NCBI GenBank assembly: GCA_903885565.1
Contig: CAISJI010000142.1
Coordinates: 1 to 64,000, forward strand
From: an uncultured Planctomycetaceae bacterium
GTDB lineage: Bacteria > Planctomycetota > Planctomycetia > Pirellulales > UBA1268
Reading direction: 5' to 3'
Length of the DNA: 64,000 nucleotides
In this document: in pieces, positions 24,272 through 33,195 of the stretch
Layout of the letters: each line of letters begins with the position of its first letter
How positions within the stretch are numbered: the first letter of the stretch is position 1
Translations under genes and position numbers: made by a program
Notes under the pieces: model-generated
The model's database searches: none
What the model was told of the DNA's origin: nothing
The model's input: the letters and a program-made list of their open reading frames with translations, nothing else

Positions 24272-24970
24272 ATGAGGATGGCCATGCGGTTGCATAAGAC
24301 TCTGTCCCTGGTTCAGGCTGCGGCCCCCCTGCTCTTCGCTGTGGGACTGCTCGGTTTTTCCGCCTCGCGTGTCGAAGCCCAATGGGGTGGGATGGGGTGG
24401 GGCTACGGCATGGGAGGGGGCTATGCTTCGACTGCCGAGCAGGGGGCAGCCTACGGGCTTTCCTCGGTGGTGCGCGCCGAAGGCTACACCAATCTGAAGA
24501 ATTCCGAGGCGGCGAAGAACTGGGAAGAGGCCAAGACCCAGGAGATTCAAAACCGCCAGCGGTGGACCGAAACCTATTTCGATATGCGCAAGACAAACAC
24601 CGAGGCTCGGACGGCCGAAGAGGGGCCGCGCGTCACGCGGGAGCAGGCTGTGCGACTGGCCCAGATGCAGGCACCCCGCCGGCTCACCTCCACCCAGCTC
24701 GATCCGGTCACCGGGCATATCGAATATCCGCTTGTGCTGACGTCGAATGTGTATAAGCCCTACCGCAGCGAGGTCGACAAGCTGTTTTCCGATCGCGCTT
24801 CCTCCGGGGGGAGCCTGCAGTACGAAGACTTCCAGCGCATTCAGGGCGTGGTGACGAACTGGACTGAATCGCTCAAGGAGCATGTCAAGGAGTATCCGGC
24901 CGGCGAGTATGGCAAGGCCCGCACATTTCTTGACAGTTTGGCCAACGAAGCGAAGTATCCCGCTGGCTAG
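24272..24970 (+). CDS. Small secreted protein of unknown function
   Basis: 232 residues from ATG 24272 (two more in-frame ATGs within four codons). Signal peptide: LVQAAAPLLFAVGLLGFSA ending VEAQ. A short Gly/Trp/Tyr-rich stretch (WGGMGWGYGMGGGY) follows, then an Ala/Glu-rich helical body with NLKNSEAAKNWEEAKTQEIQ, LTSTQLDPVTGHIEYPLVLT and YEDFQRIQGVVTNWTESLKE. No enzyme motif. The LDPVTGxIxYPLxL phrase recurs in planctomycete secreted proteins I know only as hypothetical. Probably periplasmic. Confidence 0.65.
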   Translation: MRMAMRLHKTLSLVQAAAPLLFAVGLLGFSASRVEAQWGGMGWGYGMGGGYASTAEQGAAYGLSSVVRAEGYTNLKNSEAAKNWEEAKTQEIQNRQRWTETYFDMRKTNTEARTAEEGPRVTREQAVRLAQMQAPRRLTSTQLDPVTGHIEYPLVLTSNVYKPYRSEVDKLFSDRASSGGSLQYEDFQRIQGVVTNWTESLKEHVKEYPAGEYGKARTFLDSLANEAKYPAG

Positions 24971-25095
24971 TGGCTCGTGGCGAGTGTTGTATTCGGCTGG
25001 CGTGAAGCTTGGGCTGGCGTGGAGAATTCGGCTGCGGGACGGCAAAAGTTTCGTCGCGTGCGCTCCTCAAGCGTTCGCCGATCCCTCCGCCTCCG

Positions 25096-26547
25096 TCACC
25101 CTCGAGCAGGCTGATTTGTATCCACAGCCTGTAAACCGGTCGCACGGAAGCGGAGGAGCAGCGGGATCGTGGCCAATCGCAACAGGCTCGAGGCCGCAAA
25201 GAGCGCGAAATAGGCTGTCTGGTCTTCTCCGAGGCTGCGCAGCAAGAGACCTCCCGCCGCGGCGCCGGCCACTGTGGCGATCGCCTGCCCGAGGTTGTAG
25301 GCGGTGACCACGCCGGTGCGTTCCCCGGGGGGTACAGCTGCAAAAAACAGCAGCGACATCGCCAGTTCGTAGCCCGCCCAACAGGTGCCGGCCAACACCT
25401 GCACGGCCATCAGATAGCCAATGTTGGCCGAGGGAATCCACAGCAGCGACAGCGGAATGATGGCCAGGCCGGCCCAGCCGAGCAGCCGGGCCGGCCCCAG
25501 CCTGGCCCCCAGCCTGCCGAGGCTCGGCAGCGCGAGCGCCTTGGCCAGAAAACTGGTCGCCACGATGAGCATGTAGGCTTCGTAGGAGAGGTGGAGTTCC
25601 CGCAGCATGTAGGGAGTGAAATAGGGGGCGGTGAATTGGCAGGCGAAGGCCACGGCCCAGAGATAGCAGACGAGCGTTCCGGAAGGGCTCCGCACCAAAG
25701 CTGTCAGCCGGGCCCAGAGGGGGGCGGCGCCGGGATCATCCTCAGCAGTCTCCCCCGCGAGGTTCTCCAGGCGTGCCGCTGGGGAAGGCTCATGCATCTT
25801 CTGGGTCGCATCGCCGGTAGGGAGAGCGTCGAAGCCGGGTGGCTTCAGTTCGCGGCAGATCGCCAGACACGCTGTGGAGACCAGCCGGCAGAGGCCCGCC
25901 AAGATGAACAGCGCCGCAAACGTGGCCAGCGTGACGCCGTGGGTCTGGCCCCATTGCAGGAGCAGGCCGCCGCTGACGAATCCCCCCAGCACACCAAACT
26001 GGCTGAGGCGGTGTCGATGAGCGAAGTAGGGGGTGCGCATCCGCTCCGGCACCAGCGTGCCCATCCAGGCATTCCAAGCCGGCACCCCTGCCATCCCGGC
26101 CGCCCAGTAGATGCTCACCGCCACGAGCAGTTCCCAGAGCTCCGCATGGCCGCGCAGTGCCCACCAGGCCAACGGGAGAAAGCTCAACGCCTGCACGACG
26201 GTGGACCACACAACCCAGCCCCGGTTGCTGCGCAGCCGGTGCACCACCAGGGGCGTCACCAACTGAAAGCAGGCTCCCGCCAGAACAGGCAGGCTGGCCA
26301 TCATCCCCGCCGCCACCGGCCCCAGCCCCAGTGCCAACGCAAAAGCAGGGATATACGTTTCCCCACAGCCCACCATCACGCTGTAGGCTGCGCCGTCGGC
26401 GGTGGAGGCCCACAGATCGCGGCGCAGATTGCCCCGGGGGAGCCATGGTCGCTGGGGCTGATCCGCGCCCGGAAGGCTCCGTTGGCTGCGGGAAGACCGG
26501 GGAAACCCGAGGCGTTTCCAGCGGTCGATCGAGTGGAAAAAGGTCAT
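25096..26547 (-). CDS. Major facilitator superfamily transporter
   Basis: About 483 residues from ATG 26547, which lies inside the upstream repeat element; an in-frame GTG at 26685 is possible but would encode the repeat itself. Twelve hydrophobic segments in two halves of six, with a central hydrophilic loop (PTGDATQKMHEPSPAARLEN region). Typical MFS start DLWASTADGAAYSVMVGCGE and loop motif SLGRLGARLGPARLLG. MFS carriers of this size move small solutes; substrate cannot be read. Note the 5' end: residues 1-25 (MTFFHSIDRWKRLGFP...) are encoded by the 63-base repeat, so the true start may be further in. Confidence 0.8.
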   Translation of the reverse strand: MTFFHSIDRWKRLGFPRSSRSQRSLPGADQPQRPWLPRGNLRRDLWASTADGAAYSVMVGCGETYIPAFALALGLGPVAAGMMASLPVLAGACFQLVTPLVVHRLRSNRGWVVWSTVVQALSFLPLAWWALRGHAELWELLVAVSIYWAAGMAGVPAWNAWMGTLVPERMRTPYFAHRHRLSQFGVLGGFVSGGLLLQWGQTHGVTLATFAALFILAGLCRLVSTACLAICRELKPPGFDALPTGDATQKMHEPSPAARLENLAGETAEDDPGAAPLWARLTALVRSPSGTLVCYLWAVAFACQFTAPYFTPYMLRELHLSYEAYMLIVATSFLAKALALPSLGRLGARLGPARLLGWAGLAIIPLSLLWIPSANIGYLMAVQVLAGTCWAGYELAMSLLFFAAVPPGERTGVVTAYNLGQAIATVAGAAAGGLLLRSLGEDQTAYFALFAASSLLRLATIPLLLRFRATGLQAVDTNQPARG

Positions 26548-26685
26548 GGAGGACTTTTTCCACAACAGCCAGCAGACTGTGGATACAGTGGTCCGCCGCT
26601 GGATGCGGCGGTGGTCGACCCAGGAAACCCTCGGCGTTTCCTGCGGTCGATCGAGTGGAAAGAGGTCATGAATGACTTTTTCCAC
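26501..26685. repeat. Tandem 63-base repeat with hairpin spacer (leader element B)
   Basis: Two 63-base units (26501-26563 and 26623-26685) begin GGAAACCC and end CTTTTTCCAC, differing at about ten positions, in the same orientation. The 59-base spacer contains TGTGGATACAGTG (26578-26590) and a perfect hairpin CCGCCGC-TGGAT-GCGGCGG (26593-26611). Each unit ends with the minus-strand motif GTGGAAAAAGTC followed by CTCCATGACC or ATTCATGACC. The arrangement matches element A upstream of accA. Units sit at the start of the MFS gene. Confidence 0.7.
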
Positions 26686-26737
26686 GGAAAGCTGGGGAGC
26701 TGGTTGGACAAGGGGGCGGAGGTCCGGAAAGGCGGCG

Positions 26738-26747
26738 GGAAAAAGTC
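26738..26747 (+). promoter_or_regulatory. Short leader-motif match upstream of the SDR gene
   Basis: GGAAAAAGTC on the plus strand, 120 bases before the TIGR01777 gene start. Identical to the core of the other leader motifs, but only 10 bases long, so it may be chance. Confidence 0.3.
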
Positions 26748-26867
26748 GGTGGGCAGGAAGATGTTTATACTTCCGTGCCGCTTGTCGCGGCCAGATCAGC
26801 CCGTATGACCCTGTCCCCCCGTTCTCCCCGTCCCACCTTTTTTTAGATCAACAGCAGAGGAACAGCG

Positions 26868-27779
26868 ATGAAGGCATTGGTTACCGGCGCCACCGGGTTT
26901 GTGGGCCCCCGACTGCTGCGGCTGCTGGACAAGCCGATTGTGCTCTCGCGAAACCCGCAGCGGGCCCAGGCATCGATCAGCTCTCTGGCAGAACGGATCA
27001 TCCGCTGGGATCCACTCCAGGGCCCCCCTGCCCCAGAGGCCTTCGCCGGTGTCGATACGGTGTTTCACCTGGCGGGAGAATCGGTGGCCGAAGGGCGCTG
27101 GACGGTGGCCCAGAAGCAGAAAATCAAAGACAGTCGTGTCATCGGCACCCGCCACCTCGTGCAGGGTATTGGTCAGGCTGAGCACCAGCCGAAAGTGCTC
27201 GTGTCGGCATCGGCGGTGGGCTATTACGGCAACCGGGGCGAAGAGGAGCTGACAGAAGCGGCAGCACCGGCGCGAGACTTCCTCGCCGAGGTGTGCATCG
27301 ACTGGGAACGCGAGGCATTGCTTGCAGAACAGTTTGGCGTGCGCGTGGTGACGGCCCGCACAGGCATTGTGCTGGGAGCGGGAGGCGGAGCGCTGGGGAA
27401 GATGTTGCTGCCGTTCCAGCTTGGGGCCGGCGGCCCGCTCGGCAACGGCCGGCAATGGATGCCTTGGATCCATGTCGCAGATCTGGCCCGGCTCTATGTG
27501 CATGGTGCCGAGATGGCTGGAATCAGCGGGGCGATGAACTCCGTGGCCCCCCATCCGGTGCGCAATAGCGAGTTCACCCGGGCACTCGGCCGGCAGTTGC
27601 ACCGGCCCGCCTTCATCCCGGCCCCCTATTTCGGACTGCGGTTGGCCTTCGGCGAGTTTGCCCAGGTGCTGTTTGCCTCGCAGCGCGTGGTGCCGCAGGT
27701 GGCGCTCGATACCGGCTTTGTGTTCCAGTATCCAACCATTGCTGAAGCCCTGCAAAACATCCTCGCGCCGGCGGCCTGA
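26868..27779 (+). CDS. TIGR01777-family SDR epimerase/reductase
   Basis: 303 residues, full length for the family. Start ATG with GAGGAACAGCG upstream. N-terminal NAD(P) motif MKALVTGATGFVGPRLLRLL, then HLAGESVAEGRW, the SxxGYYG block VSASAVGYYGNRGEEELTE with Tyr of the catalytic triad, MPWIHVADLARLYVHG and, at the end, GAMNSVAPHPVRN with a DUF1731-like C-terminus. Members are extended SDRs of poorly known substrate, often near envelope or plastid-type functions. Monocistronic as far as can be seen. Confidence 0.85.
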   Translation: MKALVTGATGFVGPRLLRLLDKPIVLSRNPQRAQASISSLAERIIRWDPLQGPPAPEAFAGVDTVFHLAGESVAEGRWTVAQKQKIKDSRVIGTRHLVQGIGQAEHQPKVLVSASAVGYYGNRGEEELTEAAAPARDFLAEVCIDWEREALLAEQFGVRVVTARTGIVLGAGGGALGKMLLPFQLGAGGPLGNGRQWMPWIHVADLARLYVHGAEMAGISGAMNSVAPHPVRNSEFTRALGRQLHRPAFIPAPYFGLRLAFGEFAQVLFASQRVVPQVALDTGFVFQYPTIAEALQNILAPAA

Positions 27780-27808
27780 GGGGTGCGCGGGGTTTCAGAC
27801 GAGCAGGT

Positions 27809-28144
27809 TCACGTCACCCGCACCCGTTCGATTGCATGGTCGTGCAGCCAGCGGATGAACCGCTCCTGATCCTCTGTGATCTCCACCTCCGTGGCATGCG
27901 CTGCATCGAGGGGCGAAACCAACAGCAGCACGCCGCTCTCCAGCCATTCCTGCACGCTGGCCGGATCGAAGATGAATTCCCCCTCAGGCGGCCGCGCGAC
28001 GCCGGGGGGAGCCGATTTGAAGTAGGCGATGTCGGTGCGGAATCGCCCCGGCATCGGGCAGGGAGGCACATCGGGCCGCCCCACGGCATGCACGGTGACG
28101 CCGGATCGGCCCGGGGAATTGGGGAAATTCGGCTCAGTCGTCAT
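27809..28144 (-). CDS. Small soluble protein of unknown function
   Basis: 111 residues from ATG 28144, overlapping the end of the sua5 gene by 11 bases, so translation may be coupled. No signal peptide or membrane segment. The body reads PGRFRTDIAYFKSAPPGVAR, EGEFIFDPASVQEWLESG, VLLLVSPLDAAHATEVEITE, and QERFIRWLHDHAIERVRVT. The alternation of strands and helices suggests a small alpha/beta fold. I do not recognise it. Placement after a tRNA-modification gene may be functional or simply operon end. Confidence 0.6.
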   Translation of the reverse strand: MTTEPNFPNSPGRSGVTVHAVGRPDVPPCPMPGRFRTDIAYFKSAPPGVARPPEGEFIFDPASVQEWLESGVLLLVSPLDAAHATEVEITEDQERFIRWLHDHAIERVRVT

Positions 28145-29210
28145 TGGCTGTCTCGGCGGGAGTTGCGGCGCGGGAGAGGCGGTCGTGCACCGCCACCCAG
28201 GCTGCGGAGGTGGGGGGCGCTTCCACGACAATTCGATCGAGGCCCCGTTTGTCGATCGCATGGAGCACAGCGTACAGCAAGGCCGCGTAGGCGGCTGGTT
28301 CGGCTGGCATCGGCACCACGATCATCTGGAAGGCGGCAGCAATGCGGCGGGTTTGGGGGGCATCGGGGGAGAGAGTCAACCAGCCGACTTGCTTCCCCTC
28401 CTCGGCCAAGCCTGCCACACGCTCGGCAGCTGCCGCCGAAACCTCCAGCGGCGTGGCAGGAGCGTAGTGACGCCGCTGTTGGCCGGGGGCACGGGCAGGC
28501 GCCTCGGCTGCGACGTCGGCGGCCAACTCCCGGCTGATCACCGCGCCGCCAAGCACCTCAGCCAACCGCACAAGTGTCACCGGCCCGGGCCTGAGAACGA
28601 CCGCCGGTTGCTGTGTGCAGTCGACCACCGTCGACTCGATCCCCCGGCCGCAGGGACCGCCGTCGAGGATCAGGTCGACCCGGGCCCCGAGGCTCTCCAG
28701 AACATGGGCCGCGGTGGTGGGCGAAACGCCCAGCGACCGGTTGGCACTCGGAGCGGCCAGGGGCTGGCCCAGTTTTTCGATCAGCCGCCGGGTGAGCCGC
28801 TGGTCTGGGCAACGCAGCGCCACCGTCTCTCCGCCGGCAGTCACCTCCAGCGGCACAACTGCCGCCTTGGGCACGACCACCGTCACCGGTCCCGGCCAGA
28901 GGGCTGCCGTGATCCGCTCGGCTGCGGCGGGCCACTCGGCTGCCAGCCCCCGGGCCATCGTGGCGTCGGCCACATGCACAATCAGCGGATTGGTGGCCGC
29001 CCGGCCCTTCGCCTTGAAGATGCGGGCCACGGCTGCGGTGTCGAGGGCCAGTGCCGCCAGCCCATAGACCGTTTCGGTGGGGATCGCCACCAGCCCTCCC
29101 GCAGCCAACACACCGGCAGCCCGCTCGAGCGCCTGCTCTGTGGCTGGCGGGGGAAGAGGATCGCCGGCAGGCCAGCGGATCGCCAGCGTATCAGGCAGCG
29201 CATGTTCCAT
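28134..29210 (-). CDS. Threonylcarbamoyl-AMP synthase (Sua5-type)
   Basis: 358 residues with two domains. The N-terminal YrdC/TsaC fold uses ATP, bicarbonate and threonine to make threonylcarbamoyl-AMP for t6A37 of ANN-decoding tRNAs: GLVAIPTETVYGLAALALD, KGRAATNPLIVHV, LWPGPVTVVVPK, APSANRSLGVSPTTA and DLILDGGPCGRGIESTVVD are all present. The C-terminal ~130 residues, from RRHYAPATPLEV onward, form the Sua5-specific domain, so this is the Sua5 rather than the short TsaC type. Divergent from purE. Confidence 0.93.
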   Translation of the reverse strand: MEHALPDTLAIRWPAGDPLPPPATEQALERAAGVLAAGGLVAIPTETVYGLAALALDTAAVARIFKAKGRAATNPLIVHVADATMARGLAAEWPAAAERITAALWPGPVTVVVPKAAVVPLEVTAGGETVALRCPDQRLTRRLIEKLGQPLAAPSANRSLGVSPTTAAHVLESLGARVDLILDGGPCGRGIESTVVDCTQQPAVVLRPGPVTLVRLAEVLGGAVISRELAADVAAEAPARAPGQQRRHYAPATPLEVSAAAAERVAGLAEEGKQVGWLTLSPDAPQTRRIAAAFQMIVVPMPAEPAAYAALLYAVLHAIDKRGLDRIVVEAPPTSAAWVAVHDRLSRAATPAETANDD

Positions 29211-29394
29211 GGGATGGTTGGCCGATGGGGGAAAAGAGGGGTGAAAGGGGTGGCTGTCTGTTGTCTGGTGTGGCGTGGCGGGGAGTCAATTCCGCGCGAT
29301 GGCTGGGGGGATCGCCGGCCGCCGTTGCAACTCCAGCCCTGCGCCAGCAAGATACTCTTTTTCAGCTCCCTTTCCTCCGAAAGCGACTGCGGTC

Positions 29395-29946
29395 ATGAAC
29401 CCTGTCTCGGACGCACCTCCGCCGGCCCTTCCCCTGGTCGGCATTGTGATGGGCAGCCGGTCTGACTGGGCCACGCTCCAGCGGGCGGCCGTGCTGCTGG
29501 AACAGTTGGGCGTGCCCCATGAATATCAGATCGTGTCGGCCCACCGCACTCCTGAGCGTCTCGCCGACTATGCCCGTACGGCGGCCGGCCGCGGGCTCCA
29601 GGTGATCATCGCCGGTGCCGGTGGCGCTGCCCATCTGCCTGGGATGATCGCGGCCCAAACGCATCTGCCGGTGCTGGGCGTTCCGGTGGAGTCGGCAATC
29701 CTGCGGGGCGTCGACTCGCTGCTGTCGATCGTGCAGATGCCGGCGGGCATTCCGGTCGGCACGCTGGCGATTGGGCCGGCGGGGGCCGCCAATGCAGCAC
29801 TGCTGGCAGTGGCGATTCTGGCCCTCCAGGACGCCAGTCTGCGGACACGGCTCCAAAAATTCCGCGCGGACCAGACGCAGGCCGTGCTGGCCGACGAGTT
29901 GGAATCCCCCCCTGCCCCGATGCCAGTTCGAGCTTCCGAAAAATGA
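29395..29946 (+). CDS. purE: N5-carboxyaminoimidazole ribonucleotide mutase
   Basis: 183 residues from ATG 29395. Converts N5-CAIR to CAIR in purine biosynthesis. Class I PurE motifs: [34 protein letters not shown] (active-site His) and [20 protein letters not shown], followed by GVPVES and [15 protein letters not shown]. The stop overlaps the purK start as ATGA, matching the coupled use of N5-CAIR made by PurK. Confidence 0.95.
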   Translation: MNPVSDAPPPALPLVGIVMGSRSDWATLQRAAVLLEQLGVPHEYQIVSAHRTPERLADYARTAAGRGLQVIIAGAGGAAHLPGMIAAQTHLPVLGVPVESAILRGVDSLLSIVQMPAGIPVGTLAIGPAGAANAALLAVAILALQDASLRTRLQKFRADQTQAVLADELESPPAPMPVRASEK

Positions 29947-31172
29947 GCGCCGATCGGCCCCGCTTGATGCCCCACCCACTCGTGCCGCCGGGCGATCCTG
30001 TCGCGCCCCAGACTCTGTCGGGGGGAGAGCGTGTGTTGCTGCCCGGGGCCAGGCTGGGCGTGCTGGGAGGGGGCCAGCTCGGGGCGATGTTCGCCGTGGC
30101 GGCCCGGCGGATGGGATATGCCGTGGAGTGCGTCACCGACGAGGCTGATTGTCCGGCGGCCCGCCACTGTGACCGGCTCCATGTCGGCGCCCTCGACGAT
30201 CCGGAGCGACTCGCGCAGATCGGCGCCACGCTCGATGCAGTGACGTTTGAATTCGAGAACGTGCCGGTCGACGCGGCGCGGGTGCTGGAGCGGGTGGTGC
30301 CGGTGCGGCCCGCCCCAGACGTGCTCTTCATCACGCAGCAGCGGGCCCGGGAGAAGGAATTTCTGGTGCGGCATCGGTTTCCCTGTGTGCCTCACCGGGT
30401 GGTGCGTTCGCGGGAGGAACTGCACGCAGCCGTGGCGGCGCTGGGGATCCCGGCGGTGCTCAAGACGGCGGCCTCCGGCTACGACGGCAAGGGGCAGGTG
30501 CGGATCGTCACGGCCGAGGCGGTCGATGCCGCCTGGGAGCGTCTCGGTCCTGAGGAGCTGGTGCTGGAGGCCTGGGTCGACGCTGCCGTGGAGATCTCGG
30601 TGGTGGCCGCCCGGGGCCTCGACGGTTCGTCAGCCGTCTACGAGCCCTCCCTCAACCTCCACCGCAACCATATCCTCGATCTCTCCTCCGCGCCGGCGGG
30701 GCTCCCGCGGCCGCTGCTGACTGCGGCGCAGAGAATGGCTGCGGCCATCCTTGAGCGGTTGGGGGTGGTGGGAGTGACCTGCGTCGAATTTTTCGTGACC
30801 TCCGCGGGCGAACTGCTCGTCAACGAGATCGCTCCTCGGCCGCACAACTCGGGCCATCTCACACTTCAGGCCTGTGCCACATCGCAGTTTGAGCAGCAGG
30901 TGCGGGCCGTGTGCGGGCTGCCGCTGGGTTCCCCGCGGCTGGTGACGCCGGCCGCCATGTCCAATCTGCTGGGCGATTGCTGGGCCCACGGCGAACCTGA
31001 CTGGGCTTTGGCGCTCGCCGTGCCCGGGGTGGGGCTCCATCTCTATGGGAAGGCCGAGCCGCGGCCGGGACGCAAGATGGGGCATCTCACCGCCGTCGCC
31101 ACGACGGTGGAAGAGGCACTGGCGAACGTGCGTCTGGCCCGCTCTCTCGCGGCGCGACAGCCGTTGGGCTGA
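29943..31172 (+). CDS. purK: N5-carboxyaminoimidazole ribonucleotide synthase
   Basis: 409 residues, starting within the purE stop. ATP-grasp enzyme that carboxylates AIR with bicarbonate and ATP to N5-CAIR. Visible: an N-terminal Rossmann-like part [20 protein letters not shown], then [15 protein letters not shown], the ATP-grasp lid [19 protein letters not shown], and the metal-binding [20 protein letters not shown] followed by [20 protein letters not shown]. The first ~32 residues before the core are longer than usual, perhaps a start-site effect (a GTG or ATG further in is possible). Confidence 0.94.
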   Translation: MSADRPRLMPHPLVPPGDPVAPQTLSGGERVLLPGARLGVLGGGQLGAMFAVAARRMGYAVECVTDEADCPAARHCDRLHVGALDDPERLAQIGATLDAVTFEFENVPVDAARVLERVVPVRPAPDVLFITQQRAREKEFLVRHRFPCVPHRVVRSREELHAAVAALGIPAVLKTAASGYDGKGQVRIVTAEAVDAAWERLGPEELVLEAWVDAAVEISVVAARGLDGSSAVYEPSLNLHRNHILDLSSAPAGLPRPLLTAAQRMAAAILERLGVVGVTCVEFFVTSAGELLVNEIAPRPHNSGHLTLQACATSQFEQQVRAVCGLPLGSPRLVTPAAMSNLLGDCWAHGEPDWALALAVPGVGLHLYGKAEPRPGRKMGHLTAVATTVEEALANVRLARSLAARQPLG

Positions 31173-31188
31173 GAGGCGGGGCCACCGC

Positions 31189-32382
31189 TTACTGCGGCTG
31201 GAGGGGCCGCCCCCGCCAGCTCGTTTTCAGGCCTAGGAAACGGCGCACAAACGCCACCCACTGGATGCCCAAAAAGATCAGGATCGCCAGCGGATGCGCC
31301 AGGGCACTGGTGAATGCGCCGAGTCCCCCACCGAAGCGGGCCGCCTCCAGCAGCCGCGGCAGCCAAACGCAGATCGCGGCGGCGGCCAAGAATGCCATTC
31401 CCCACACCGTCCAGCCCTGCCAGCCGGTGGCCAGCCCCTGGCAGAGGAGCAGCAGCGGCAGCACCTGCCCGCCGGCCAACAGGAGCGTGAAGGGGAGGAT
31501 CGTGCCGGGAGAGGCGATCCCCTCGGTAGCGTTCTTGGCCAGTCCCGTCAGCACATCGCTGCTGCGGGAATACATCCGACAACTCGCCAGATCGGAGGCA
31601 TCGAAGATATCGGTTCGTAGTCCGGCCCGCCGGTAGGCCCGGGGCAGTTTGAGGCCGTCATGCAGCGATGCCCGAATGGCGGCATGCCCCCCTGCCCTCT
31701 TGTAGGACTCCCGGTCGGTGATGAAGAGCTGACCGCAGCCCGCCGCCAGTCCGGGAGACCCGTCGCGACGGCTGAGCCCCAGGGGCAGGAAGCCGAGCAG
31801 AATGAACTGGATCAGCGGCAGCAGCAGCCAGTCGAGCACAGCCCCGGTCAATTGCCGGGGGAATCCGCTCACCAAGCCCGCCCCTTGCTGGTGCAAAAAT
31901 GCGACGCTGCGGGCAATCGCCTCAGGACCCAGCAGCACATCAGCGTCGAGGAATACCAGCGTGTCGTAGCGGGCCTCCTCTGCCAGTTGCGCGCAGGCAT
32001 GCTGTTTGCCACACCAGCCGGCAGCCAGCGGCTTCCCCGCCACCAGACGCACCCGCGGATCAGCCTTTGATACCTCCGCCACGAGCGACGCGGTGGCGTC
32101 GCGGCTGTCGTCGTCGAGCACCACCAGTTCCAAGGCCACGCCCCGGCTCGCCAGCACAGCGGTGGCCATGCGCACGATCGTGGCCGCCTCGTTGCGGGCC
32201 GGCACAAGCACCGACACCGCTCCGGCGGCTTGTGCGCCTGCTTCATTGCGATCTTCCTCCCCTCCCCCGGTGAATTCTGGCGCGCGGGCAAAGAGCTTCA
32301 GGTTGGCCAGCGTGAGCAAGGCGGGCAGCGCTGCCAGCAGAAATGCGGCCACTGCCAGCGCACCGAGCAGGAAAGAGCTCAT
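31189..32382 (-). CDS. Family-2 glycosyltransferase of the carotenoid operon (CrtQ-like)
   Basis: 397 residues. N-terminal membrane segment (LLGALAVAAFLLAALPALLT), GT-A domain with SVLVPARNEAATIVRMATAV, LVVLDDDSRDATASLVAEV, the DxD-type FLDADVLLGPEA, and CGKQHACAQLA; three C-terminal membrane helices. Similar enzymes glycosylate C30 carotenoid acids in staphyloxanthin-type pathways. Its ATG overlaps the plsC-like stop, and two desaturases precede it, so a role in adding a sugar to a carotenoid is the natural inference; hopanoid or lipid glycosylation is the alternative. Confidence 0.8.
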   Translation of the reverse strand: MSSFLLGALAVAAFLLAALPALLTLANLKLFARAPEFTGGGEEDRNEAGAQAAGAVSVLVPARNEAATIVRMATAVLASRGVALELVVLDDDSRDATASLVAEVSKADPRVRLVAGKPLAAGWCGKQHACAQLAEEARYDTLVFLDADVLLGPEAIARSVAFLHQQGAGLVSGFPRQLTGAVLDWLLLPLIQFILLGFLPLGLSRRDGSPGLAAGCGQLFITDRESYKRAGGHAAIRASLHDGLKLPRAYRRAGLRTDIFDASDLASCRMYSRSSDVLTGLAKNATEGIASPGTILPFTLLLAGGQVLPLLLLCQGLATGWQGWTVWGMAFLAAAAICVWLPRLLEAARFGGGLGAFTSALAHPLAILIFLGIQWVAFVRRFLGLKTSWRGRPLQPQ

Positions 32383-33188
32383 GTCTCGGCCCCCTCTTCC
32401 GCTCCGCCATGCGAGGCATCGAATCGTTCGCCGCGCCTCCAGGCCCCTGCCCGACGGGCCAGATCATAGATGCCGCCCACACCCACTTTTCCGGTGAGCA
32501 ACGTGTGGAATTTGGCCCGATTGCGCTCTGCAGCCGCGGCGGCGAGCCGGTCCTGAGTCGCCTCCAGGCGAGCGGCCAGCAGGGTGGTCCAGGCAGCGGC
32601 ATCCCGGGCAGGGGCGGCAGCACCGTCGATCGCCTCGCCAAAGGCCACCAGCGCCTCCGGCAACCGCTCGTTCCAAAAGGGATATTCGACCGCCAGCGGC
32701 ACGATCAGCCCCTGCGTCATGCCCGCCATGGCATGCCCCACGCCCGGACGAATCTCCAAGGGGCGTTGGCGGGGATCGGCAAAGGCTCCCTGCGCTGTGA
32801 TCCAGAAAATCACATCGCTCCTGCGGCTGGCAGCGCGGGCAGTGCGCAGAAACGTGGCCGCGCCCCGGCGCGTGCCAGCCTCGATCCCCACAAACCCGAT
32901 CCGTTCGAGGAATCGGTATTTGCCCAGAGCCCCCGCATCGATCGGCCCGTAGCTCATCCGGTTGGGATAGAGTTCCTGGGCCACGGTGAGAAACACCAGC
33001 GGATCCCACCAGCCGGGATGGTTGGTGTAGATGATCACCGGGCGGTCGGCCAACGTGGGCTGGGTGGGGATCGGGCCCTCGCCGCGCAACACGCGCAAGG
33101 CGTGGAAATGCCGCCGCAGATACCAGCGCACATACACCATGAACCAGTGGTGCAGCGACCGCGAAAACGGCGGCAGTTGCTCAGTCAT
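32379..33188 (-). CDS. PlsC-type acyltransferase of the carotenoid operon
   Basis: 269 residues. The acyltransferase motif is VIIYTNHPGWWDPLVF (NHxxxxD form), followed by GFVGIEAGTRRGAATFLRTA and a FWITAQGAFADPRQRPLEIR block in place of the usual FPEGTRS. One N-terminal amphipathic/hydrophobic region (LHHWFMVYVRWYLRR). It starts 7 bases after the first desaturase ends and is coupled to the glycosyltransferase, so it most likely esterifies a glycosylated carotenoid with a fatty acid, as CrtO does in staphyloxanthin synthesis, although it belongs to another family. A general phospholipid acyltransferase role cannot be excluded. Confidence 0.75.
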   Translation of the reverse strand: MTEQLPPFSRSLHHWFMVYVRWYLRRHFHALRVLRGEGPIPTQPTLADRPVIIYTNHPGWWDPLVFLTVAQELYPNRMSYGPIDAGALGKYRFLERIGFVGIEAGTRRGAATFLRTARAASRRSDVIFWITAQGAFADPRQRPLEIRPGVGHAMAGMTQGLIVPLAVEYPFWNERLPEALVAFGEAIDGAAAPARDAAAWTTLLAARLEATQDRLAAAAAERNRAKFHTLLTGKVGVGGIYDLARRAGAWRRGERFDASHGGAEEGAET

Positions 33189-33195
33189 ACGGCGT

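Noticed and set aside
26683-26685. GTG 26685 as start of the MFS gene
   Set aside because: Would encode the 63-base repeat and its hairpin spacer; product before residue ~47 is unlikely to be conserved. Kept as an alternative only.
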